A stretch of 64,000 bases of DNA from positions 22,139,218-22,203,217 of the forward strand of contig NC_135562.1 in assembly GCF_964340395.1 (NCBI RefSeq). The letters are read 5' to 3'. The position numbers and the translations under genes were made by a program. A model generated the notes under the pieces. The model was not told where the DNA came from. It did no database searches and was given only the letters and a program-made list of their open reading frames with translations. This DNA comes from Glandiceps talaboti (Eukaryota; Hemichordata; Enteropneusta; Spengelidae). Positions 50,051-61,200 of the stretch are shown one piece after another; the first letter of the stretch is position 1; every line of letters begins with the position of its first letter.

Positions 50051-50690
50051 ACAATAGACTAAGTTTCAAGAAAACAAGTCTTCATAAAAGACGTAGGCCC
50101 CCCCCCCCCACCACACCTTAAACTACTTTATTTCTGTGTGACTAATAGATGAAATGTTAGAGTTAAATTTTGGCCCAGAAAGTAAAGGTCAAGGTCAAAT
50201 GCAAAACAATTAATATCTGACAATATAGTGACAGATACTTACATTAATTGCCAGACTGTTTCCACTTCCTGAGCTACAGCATGTAAAGGTCATGGGAAAA
50301 GGTTGTGGTCTATAATAAATTCACATCTTATAATATATAGGAGCAGACACTTGACTAAAGTATCTGTCGTATGGTCAATGAGCTATTGTTCAAATAGGCT
50401 TGATTTTGATGGCTGATCTTGAAGATCAAAGCTTACACCTGATAACATACAAGGAGACACTTTTACTAGCAGTTCCTATCTAGTACACTTCTAAGTTATG
50501 TATTAACTACAAATATGGCTATCATTCAGTCCAATTTGATTATAACATGCATACATTGTCCTCTGAATATGTCATGTTTGTGCAAAGTTTGAATGAATAG
50601 GATCAGATGTATTACAGATGGACAGATGGATGGACGGAACAAAGCCACTGTAATAGCACCCCCTTTGGTGGGCTATTAAAAGTAAAAGTA
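50051..50690 (-). repeat. Old central-repeat-type element, inverted orientation
   Basis: It ends GATGGACGGAACAAAGCCAC, TGTAATAGCACCCCC and GGTGGGCTATT. Read from the other strand this is the GGGGG...ACTATT head followed by a CCGTCCATC tract, as in the elements near 22.9 and 30.5 kb. The body contains AAGGTCAAGGTCAAATGC and GACACTTGACTAAAGT-like words that recur at 52.6-53.3 kb. It is strongly diverged. Confidence 0.45.
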
Positions 50691-50785
50691 TTTTGTAAAT
50701 ATCTGCTAACTTAGGGAGGCATATCTATCTTCTCTTAAACGATACAATAATCGCCCAAATTTTCACATTTCATTTTAAAGTCGCT

Positions 50786-50941
50786 GTATGGGTGACAAAT
50801 GGGTACATATTTTGGAATGTCAATGTATGGGTGACAAATGGGTACATATTTTGGAATGTCAATGTATGGGTGACAAATGGGTACATATTTTGGAATGTCA
50901 ATGTATGGGTGACAAATGGTTACATATTTTGGAATGTCAAA
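50786..50941. repeat. 39-bp minisatellite, 4 copies
   Basis: The unit contains TGTATGGGTGACAAATGGGT and ACATATTTTGGAATGTCAA. Units are nearly identical. Confidence 0.93.
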
Positions 50942-51640
50942 TCATAATGATGTTATTATATGTACAATAACAAACATTTCACATATTTTGTTACGTTATA
51001 CAATTTGTTGAGTTACAAACATTTACAATTGCCTTTCCAAGTTTAAAAACATAGTAAATTATTTTATCAATCAAAACTCCCAAATAAATACCTAATTCTC
51101 ATCCACATTATGGAAGTCAAATTACCAACCTAATCTATTCATGTAAGTAAAATAGAGCTAATGGCATAGAACAACTGTGTTCATCCACATGTCAACCTAT
51201 CCTTGTTGTTACCCATGCAATATGCACCATCATTTTTAATGTTGCTGTGTGCAGTTTCTTAGTTCATGGATGACTGTTATTTTCTTTGAATATTTACCCA
51301 CTTGACTAACTAACCGTGTTGTTACCTTTACCAAATACACCATCATTTGGCTGTTGTAATGGGCATGGTCTTGTTGCAAGGCAAACATGGGACCATTTTG
51401 AAAATGTTTATTGACATGCTTATGTCAGCCCTTTTTTTCATCTTTGCAATACTCATCATCATTTGACTTTTGCCATTGGTGTGGTCTTGATGCTGTGTAT
51501 GTTTACATACATGTTTTTGAATATTTATTCATTTGCCTACGCATTCTTGTTTTTATCTTTGCAATATACATCATAGTATGACTGTGCTATGGTTGCAGTG
51601 GTCTTGTTGCTAGGTAGATTTGTATATTTTGTCTTGAGTA
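50942..51640. repeat. Degenerate roughly 120-bp periodic repeat
   Basis: From about 51199 four diverged units share the order TTTGCAATA, CATCATTTGACT, GTTGCTATGG and GGTCTTGTTGCTAGG. Similar words occur near 11.4 and 12.5 kb. Bases 50942-51198 show nothing recognisable. Confidence 0.5.
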
Positions 51641-52100
51641 ACATTCTAACTAGAGACTGTAAGCAACATTCTTACCACATACCAAAATAATATTGTCAGT
51701 GTATTTTGTTACTTTAAGTATGTCATGCACAGGTAGGCAGACAGACAGACGGATAAGACGCTTTATCAGGTCTCATGCCCATAGCATGAATGAACCTGTT
51801 TTAATTCACCTAGCTATGCTAAAAACTGTGTTTCCAAGCAAGTTCAAACTGAGTTTAATGTTGGTGTCATTGATAAATAGGTGTGAAGTACTCGATAAAA
51901 GATTTAAAATAAAACAATAATCTTTCATTCTAAGTTGAGCCTGGAAGTACCTTTTTATGCCAAGAATCATGTTTTTCGACCCAAATCACATACTTGTAGC
52001 GATCATTTTCATTTCAACAATTTCTCACCTACATACCCTTGGTAATGTCCCCACCAAATACCAAAAAGCAATCTGTCTGGTGGTTTTTGTCTTCAAGTGG

Positions 52101-52143
<43 letters not shown>

Positions 52144-52320
52144 ATACATACATACATACATACATACATACATGCATGCATACATGCATACATACGTACA
52201 CTTCACCATACCTAAAGCACTACTGAACCTCATTTCAGTTGTGCCAAAAAATTCTAGGATTCATTAACATTGTTTAATTTTGTAAGGCACACACAATTTT
52301 CAATGATCATAACTTTCCAT
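51641..52320. other. Intergenic sequence with (CA)n/(CATA)n tract
   Basis: A compound microsatellite occupies 52102-52200. No gene recognised. Confidence 0.6.
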
Positions 52321-52322
52321 AA

Positions 52323-52513
52323 CTTAAAAATCTCAGCTTCTGAAACAAATAGTACAGTTTCATCATGTACATATTGACATTAAACATGAATTACTTGAAT
52401 GTACTTATCCTTTAAAGCTTAAAAATCTCAGCTTCTGAAACAAATAGTACAGTTTCATCATGTACATATTGACATTAAACATGAATTACTTGAATGTACT
52501 TATCCTTTAAAGC
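52323..52513. repeat. Recent 95-bp tandem duplication
   Basis: Two copies with a 95-base period starting CTTAAAAATCTCAGCTTCTG are nearly identical, so the duplication is young. Confidence 0.93.
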
Positions 52514-54235
52514 GTAAACCATCAACAAGCCTTCATACAGACATAGTCCCCCAACTCATGTGTTATATGGCAAAGTTATTGTGTAAATTTGAATGGTGGC
52601 TCTAGATACAAAACATTATAATTTATTGACCAATTTGTTATCTGACCCAGAATATTGAGGTCAATGGTCAAGGTATATAAAGAAAGCTTACTTTGTTTCT
52701 ATTGCTATAGATATTTAAATGGAGTCTTTGTGTATTCAACTACTTTAGTCAATGTAGAAAGAAAAACTTAGGTCATTTCACCTTGAAAATATCTGGCAAG
52801 GTCAAAGGTCAAGAAGGTCTTATTAGCTTCCCATTGACAACATAAGGGCAGACACTTGAATGGTGTCCACATGTCTCCAACCTTTGGAGATAACATGCAA
52901 AATGTGCTTTTCTATCACAAATATGGCCACAATTTACTATGTAGGTCAAGATCATGAAATCACATCACATACTGGTATACATATGTCTCACATAGTAAAA
53001 AGACATGATTGTAATACCCATCATCAAATGTTTGAATAAAAAAGACTACGAAGATAAACCAAACTGATCAATTTTACTTTTAAGACCAAGGTCAAAGGTC
53101 TTAAAAGAATGCATTGATAACATACATGGGTATAGGCACTTGAATGGAGTTGCTACATATTGCACCTCCAAAGTCATTGTGAAACTTTACTATTATGGTT
53201 GCCATTCTGCCATACATGAATCAGTCAAAAAGCAAAGTTATGGGCATATGTCTCACAAAGTACATTACCGTTTGGTTGACATCAGTTGATGCATGCCAGA
53301 GATATGGTGAACACAAACACAGCTGGACTGAACTCAGCATATAATCACCCTCTGGGCAGTACCCATTGAAGCTAATTACCAAAGTTTTATATTTAAATGA
53401 ATCATATTGATTGCTATAGGCTATAATGTGTGAGTGCCAAGTTTGTAATACTTGTAGAATTGACCAAGTCTTTCTGTCAAGTGTCATGTCACTCTATGTG
53501 GTACATGTCATCATTCTATGTGGTACATGTCACTCTACATGTATGTGGTGTACAGTCTTGTCACATTTTCAATGATATACTACATTTTCAAATGGTCATT
53601 TTTAACACATAATGCTCTCAATATCTTTTATTGCTGTAGACCATATCTTAAAAACCTGGGCTGGGGTGTTAGACTGGCTTATCTTGCGAAATTGTAAGTA
53701 TTGCTTCAGTCTGCTACTCCTTCAAGTTCTGATGCATGACTTGAGGTTGCAGTATACAGTGTCAACTATTTATTTTTAGAGGACCTTAATCTTTCTCCTT
53801 CAAAGTACTGTATTTTTCTGGTGACCAAAACCTTGAGACACAAAATCTACAAAAATGACTAAAACCTTGTGACACAAAATCTACAAAAATTACCAGATAC
53901 ACCCACCACCCTTAATTTCTCAGGTATTTCCACATGACAGCATGGAATGGTGGGCATTACACTAGCCAAAGATTCAACAATGGTGCTTTTTGTACTCATA
54001 AACTAGTGACCAGAAATATCTACTGTTTAGAAGAATCCTTTACGGGTTCCATCCCCTCACCTCACAATAAAGATGAACATTCCCTGATCTGACCTAAATG
54101 TACTTATCAGTCTTTGCAAGAATCACAAATATAAACAAAATGATCCTTACCATTATAGCACATGCTATAATGGTGCTTTTCATTGATTAACATTCAATTT
54201 CACTCTTCACTAACTCAGCATTATAGTCCAACAGT
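52514..54235. other. Intergenic, partly old element-derived sequence
   Basis: Bases 52600-53300 hold repeated words CAAGGTCAAAGGTC, ACATGGGTATAGGCACTTGA and ATATGGCCACAA spaced about 300 bases apart, resembling the body of the element at 50.05-50.69 kb. No exon is recognised. Confidence 0.45.
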
Positions 54236-54520
54236 CAAGCTATAGAGCCCTGTCCAGCAGTCAAGCCATGGAGCCTTGCCCAATGGCCCAGACACAGAGT
54301 TCAGCCCAATGGCCCAGCAAATATTAGAGCTTTGCCCAATGATCCAACCATAGAGTCCTGCCCAATGGCTCAGCCCAATGGCCCAGCCCAATGGTCCAAC
54401 CATAGAGCCCTGCCCAATGGTCCAGCCATGGATCCCTGCCCAATGGTCCAACCATAGGGCCCTGCCCAATGGCTCAGTCCAATGGTCCAACCATAGAGCC
54501 CTGCCCAATGGCTCAGCCCG
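54236..54520. repeat. 24-26-bp imperfect minisatellite
   Basis: Words CCATAGAGCCCTGCCCAATG and GCTCAGCCCAATGGTCCAAC repeat imperfectly about 11 times. Confidence 0.85.
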
Positions 54521-55103
54521 GGGTTTAGGATATGCCAAATTTAACAGATGTGTGATGGAAAGTCTTGCAGCAAGCATATTTTTAGTTGAGCTTACTTATG
54601 CTGGAAAGTCTCACAGCTAGCAGACTATTATCCGAGCCTTAATATACATATAAACAATCAATGCACTAAATATACTATATTACAATCTTGTATACTATCT
54701 TCTTTCATAATATTTGTGAGCAAAAGTTTAGACTAAAAGATATATTCAGACAGACAGACAGACAGACAACATATATTGACTCATAAACACTGAAATTTAC
54801 ACATGTTCAACTCATAATAGCATGCAATTTACAGATCTCCTCAGATGTGCTAAAATTACAGAAAATACAAAATGTACTAATATTTACAAAATATAACCTG
54901 TACAAATTAAAAGTCTTCCTTCACATAATATTTATAAATTATTAAAGTACTGAAAACTAATGTAAGCGTTTAATTACAACAACTACAGCAACTGAATGTA
55001 GTCAAGCTAGATTGGTATTGCTATGTCTTTGAGTTCATATCTTGTTTGTTGGTTGATTGGTTAACAACTCCACTACCAGCAGTGCCAACATTCACTTTTT
55101 TCT
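54521..55103. other. 3' flank of the RGS22-like gene
   Basis: AT-rich sequence downstream of the stop, with a (CAGA)n tract at 54749-54768. AATAATATTT-like motifs are present, but a polyadenylation site cannot be assigned with confidence. Confidence 0.4.
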
Positions 55104-55210
55104 TCATGTTTTTGATACCATCACCTTGACTTTGAGATCTGTAGCATCACTAACTGTACTCTTTGTTGGTACTTTATCTGTACTTTTGTTACCTTTTTTA
55201 GAGATTTTAC
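55104..55210 (-). CDS. RGS22: RGS22-like, last exon
   Basis: The acceptor is TCTCTACAG. It encodes GKISKKGNKSTDKVPTKSTV and SDATDLKVKVMVSKT, then TGA at 55104-55106. It is a basic, Ser/Thr-rich tail; assigned by phase and the lack of stops. Confidence 0.72.
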
Positions 55211-58200
55211 CTGTAGAGACAAATGATTTGTAATTATTACAAATCTACATGATATTGTGTTCTTACTAAGTATATAAAATATTATATAGTACGTTATTGT
55301 ATCATGTATGATGTTTACAAGCATGTACAATGGTAAATATATACATACATACGTACATACGTACGTACGTACGTACATGCGTGCATGTGTGCATGCATTC
55401 ATGTATGCATACATACATACATACATGTGTATGCAAGCATGCACACACGCAAGTACACACACACACACACACACATACACACATACATGTACATTACTAT
55501 GCGTATTTATAGGTCAGATGCTAGTAATCGCTAACACCCTACCTTTTTTTTCATTGTTATCCGTTTCATCAGATCTGCTAGTCTCCTGGACATCTTCAGA
55601 TGTACTCTTTAAAGCCAATGAACCTGAAATGTCAGATATTTTGCATTTTACGTTGGATATTTGTTACCTGTAATATAAGATCTTTTATACTTTAGTGTTG
55701 GACAATGGCAATAAAGGATTTATATAACCTATGCAAACTAATTTTAATCAATGCTGAAGGCAATATGTAAACCAACAAATGTTAAGAATACTTTCTTTGG
55801 GGTCAATGAACCTATTTAGGAAGGGATTTGAAAATATTTTATATAATTTAGCAAAACACTGCCTACCGAATCAGGACATTATGTTGCATTCTGTGTACCT
55901 GAATTGACAGTCAATAAAATCATATTTACTTGACAGCCAATAGAATCATCTTAGTATTTACTTGACAGCCAATAGAATCATCTAAGTATTTACTTGACAG
56001 CCAATAGAATTATCTCAGTATTTACTTGACAGCCAATAGAATCATCTTAGTATTTACTTGACAGCCAATAGAATTATCTCAGTATTTACTTGACAGCCAA
56101 TAGAATCATCTTAGTATTTACTTGACAGCCAATAGAATCATCTTAGTATTTACTTGACAGCCAATAGAATCATCTTAGTATTTACTTGACAGCCAATAGA
56201 ATCATCTTAGTATTTACTTGACAGCCAATAGAATTATCTCAGTATTTACTTGACAGCCAATAGAATCATCTTAGTATTTACTTGACAGCCAATAGAATCA
56301 TCTTAGTATTTACTTGACAGCCAATAGAATCATCTTAGTATTTACTTGACAGCCAATAGAATTATCTCAGTATTTACTTGACAGCCAATAGATTCATCTT
56401 AGTATTTACTTGACAGCCAATAGATTCATCTTAGTATTTACTTGACAGCCAATAGATTCATCTTAGTATTTACTTGACAGCCAATAGATTCATCTTAGTA
56501 TTTACTTGACAGCCAATAGATTCATCTTAGTATTTACTTGACAGCCAATAGATTCATCTTAGTATTTACTTGACAGCCAATAGAATCATCTTAGTATTTA
56601 CTTGACAGCCAATAGAATCATCTTAGTATTTACTTGACAGCCAATAGAATTATCTTAGTATTTACTTGACAGCCAATAGAATCATCTTAGTATTTACTTG
56701 ACAGCCAATAGAATTATCTTAGTATTTACTTGACAGCCAATAGAATTATCTTAGTTAGTATTTACTTGACAGCCAATAGAATTATCTTAGTATTTACTTG
56801 ACAGCCAATAGATTCATCTTAGTATTTACTTGACAGCCAATAGAATTATCTTAGTATTTACTTGACAGCCAATAGAATCATCTTAGTATTTACTTGACAG
56901 CCAATAGAATTATCTTAGTATTTACTTGACAGCCAATAGAATCATCTTAGTATTTACTTGACAGCCAATAGATTCATCTTAGTATTTACTTGACAGCCAA
57001 TAGAATTATCTTTAAGTTAGTATTTACTTGACAGCCTATAGAATCATCTTAGTATTTACTTGACAGCCAATAGAATTATCTTAGTATTTACTTGACAGCC
57101 AATAGATTCATCTTAGTATTTACTTGACAGCCAATAGAATTATCTTAGTATTTACTTGACAGCCAATAGATTCATCTTAGTATTTACTTGACAGCCAATA
57201 GAATCATCTTAGTATTTACTTGACAGCCAATAGATTCATCTTAGTATTTACTTGACAGCCAATAGAATTATCTTAGTATTTACTTGACAGCCAATAGAAT
57301 CATCTTAGTATTTACTTGACAGCCAATAGAATTATCTTAGTATTTACTTGACAGCCAATAGAATTATCTTAGTGTGTTTACCCATTTCACTACCAGTTAT
57401 AGACTATAACCATCCACAAACAGCTACATCTGGTGTGGGGTGGTATGGGGTGAAGTGGGGTGATTGGTTGAGGAATTTCTTACCTATTTCACTTCCAGTT
57501 ATAATGGATGACGCTTTGTCAGATGAATTGAGTATAGCTTCTTCTTTCTCTATTGCTTTGATGTAATTGGAATATCTCCACTGTATATGTTGTTCCTCTG
57601 GTTCTTCTTGTAAAAACTCAGCCAATGGTGTACCAACTCGGATCACACTACCAGTTTGACTACGAATCTCAGAATCAGTGTCATCATCTAATCCTTTCTC
57701 TCTCTTTAATCGTCTAGCTTCCTCCTACAAACATCAACACATTTTACCATGTACATGAAGTTATCACGATTTCTTTAATCATCTAGCTTCCTCCTACAAA
57801 CATCAACATATTTTACCATGTACATGAAGTTATCACGATTTCTTTAATCATCTAGCTTCCTCCTATAAACATCAACACATTTTACCATGTACATGAAGTT
57901 ATCACGATTTCTTTAATCATCTAGCTTCCTCCTACAAACATCAACACATTTTACCATGTACATGAAGTTATCATGATTTCTTTAATCATCTAGCTTCCTC
58001 CTATAAACATCAACACATTTTACCATGTACATGAAGTTATCACGATTTCTTTAATCGTCTAGCTTCCTCCTATAAACATCAACACATTTTACCATGTACA
58101 TGAAGTTATCACGATTTCTTTAATCATCTAGCTTCCTCCTATAAACATCAACACATTTTACCATGTACATGAAGTTATCACGATTTCTTTAATCGTCTAG

Positions 58201-61200
58201 CTTCCTCCTACAAACATCAACACATTTTACCATGTACATGAAGTTATCACGATTTCTTTAATCATCTAGCTTCCTCCTATAAACATCAACACATTTTACC
58301 ATGTACATGAAGTTATCACGATTTCTTTAATCATCTAGCTTCCTCCTATAAACATCAACACATTTTACCATGTACATGAAGTTATCACGATTTCTTTAAT
58401 CATCTAGCTTCCTCCTATAAACATCAACACATTTTACCATGTACATGAAGTTATCACGATTTCTTTAATCATCTAGCTTCCTCCTATAAACATCAACACA
58501 TTTTACCATGTACATGAAGTTATCACAATTTGTTCACCTTGTTATGTTTATTTTGCCTTAAATATACACCAACACATAGGTTTATAGATAGACACAAACT
58601 AAATCTTTTGTTCTTCAATGTGGTAGATTACACAAGTGTGTGATAACAGTTCCTCAGTTGTGTGATTCTAATCAACCTGTGATCAACATGGTGTAAACAT
58701 TGGAAGTCCCAAAATAACACTGCAAGCTTCTTCATGGCACGCTAAATAAACCTAGCTCTATCATTAGCTCATCTGTGTTGCATCAATAGTCTTAATTTGT
58801 GTCTATCTTAGAAAACAGAAGGCTCAACTACCAGGGTAAACTCAGTCAATATCCCTTTAAATGACAAGATAAAAGAATGATATAAATGAAATGTGCTTCC
58901 TTGTGGATAAATTATGTGTTTCGCTTTCCAAAACACAAATTATCATTATAGCACTCACTTTCTAAAAGATACTTTCTGGTTATTTGCGCCATGAAGGATG
59001 CAATGCTCAGAATCTACCCATAAGTGTTTAGATTTTAGAAGGTTTGCACAGTTCAGTGTTTATCAACTGTAAGATTATCAAATGTTGATCTATATGTACA
59101 TTTGATGTATAAAAACATTTGATGTACATGTCTACATTTGATGTACACCTGTCAATATTTGATGTACATACGTCTACATTTGATGTACACCTGTCAATAT
59201 TTGATGTACATAAGTCAATATTTGATGTACATACGTCAACATTTGATCTACATGTCTGTCAACATTTGATGTACATACGTCAACATTTGATGTACATACG
59301 TCAATATTTGATGTACATACGTCAATATTTGATGTACATGTCTGTCAACATTTGATGTACATCTGTCAATATTTGATGTACATGTCAATATTTGATGTAC
59401 ATACGTCAACATTTGATGTACATGTCTGTCAACATTTGATGTACATCTGTCAATATTTGATGTACATGTCAATATTTGATGTACATCTGTCAATATTTGA
59501 TGTACATACGTCAACATTTGATGTACATACGTCAACATTTGATGTACATACGTCAACATTTGATGTACATGTCAACATTTGATGTACATACGTCAACATT
59601 TGATGTACATCTGTCAATATTTGATGTACATATGTCAACATTTGATGTACATCTGTCAATATTTGATGTACATACGTCAACATTTGATGTACATACGTCA
59701 ACATTTGATGTACATGTCTGTCAACATTTAATGTACATACGTCAACATTTGATGTACATACGTCAATATTTGATGTACATGTCTGTCAACATTTGATGTA
59801 CATCATATTTCATGAAACCACACAAAATGGTGGTTTTATGAAATAAACAAATTCACTGTATTCGTGCATGGAAATCTTTCTTTGATGGTATGGATGTGAT
59901 TTTGACAAACTTTAAGGAACTGTCTCCTAACTTTTCACATTTATTTGAAATGATAAATTATACTTGAGTTTAGCTGTGAATGATTAATATTTTATTGTTT
60001 ATGATTAAGAATGAATTATAATCATGATAACTGAATACCTTTGCCTCTCTTTCCTCTAGCGCCCTCTGTCTTTGTCTCTCTTTGGCCCTGTGTTTTCGTC
60101 TTTTTCTTTCCAGTTCTTCTAACATTTTAGTTTCATCCATACTATTCCTATAGTTACAAAAGTCTGCCCAGTGTGCAAACAATACCCTGAATACTGTCAA
60201 CTGTGTAAAAAAAATACACACAGTATGAGTTTTTATGTACTTTTAATTCACTGTGTATCAAACATGGCATGGCCTACTAACTCACTGCTATCAAAGATGT
60301 CTCACATACAGTATCAAACATTGCATGACCTACTAACTCATTGCTATCAAAGATGTCTCACATACCGGTACAGTATCAAACATTGAATGACCTACTAACT
60401 CATTGCTATCAAAGATGTCTCACATACAGTATCAAACATTGCATGACCTACTAACTCATTGCTATCAAAGATGTCTCACATACCGGTACAGTATCAAACA
60501 TTGCATGACCTACTAACTCATTGCTATCAAAGATGTCTCACATACCGGTACAGTATCAAACATTGAATGACCTACTAACTCATTGCTATCAAAGATGTCT
60601 CACATACAGTATCTAACATTGCATGACCTACTAACTCATTGCTATCAAAGATGTCTCACATACAGTATCTAACATTGCATGACCTACTAACTCACTGCTA
60701 TCAAAGATGTCTCACATACAGTATCAAAGATTGCATGACCTACTAACTCACTGTTATCAAAGATGTCTCACATACAGTATCAAACATTGCATGACCTACT
60801 AACTCATTGCTATCAAAGATGTCTCACATACAGTATCAAACATTGCATGACCTACTAACTCATTGCTATCAAAGATGTCTCACATACAGTATCAAAGATT
60901 GCATGACCTACTAACTCATTGCTATCAAAGATGTCTCACATACAGTATCAAACATTGCATGACCTACTAACTCATTGCTATCAAAGATGTCTCACATACA
61001 GTATCAAACATTGCATGGCCTACGAACTCACTGCTATCAAAGATGTCTCACATACAGTATCAAACATTGCATGACCTACTAACTCATTGCTATCAAAGAT
61101 GTCTCACATACAGTATCAAAGATTGCATGACCTACTAACTCACTGCTATCAAAGATGTCTCACATACAGTATCAAACATTGCATGACCTACTAACTCATT

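Noticed and set aside
55905-57372. Regular 32-bp repeats resembling a CRISPR array
   Set aside because: Units are head to tail with no spacers, in an animal intron. It is a minisatellite.
59119-59796. Open frames with repeated FDVH or QMLTYVH
   Set aside because: Artefacts of a 20-25-bp minisatellite whose unit length varies.
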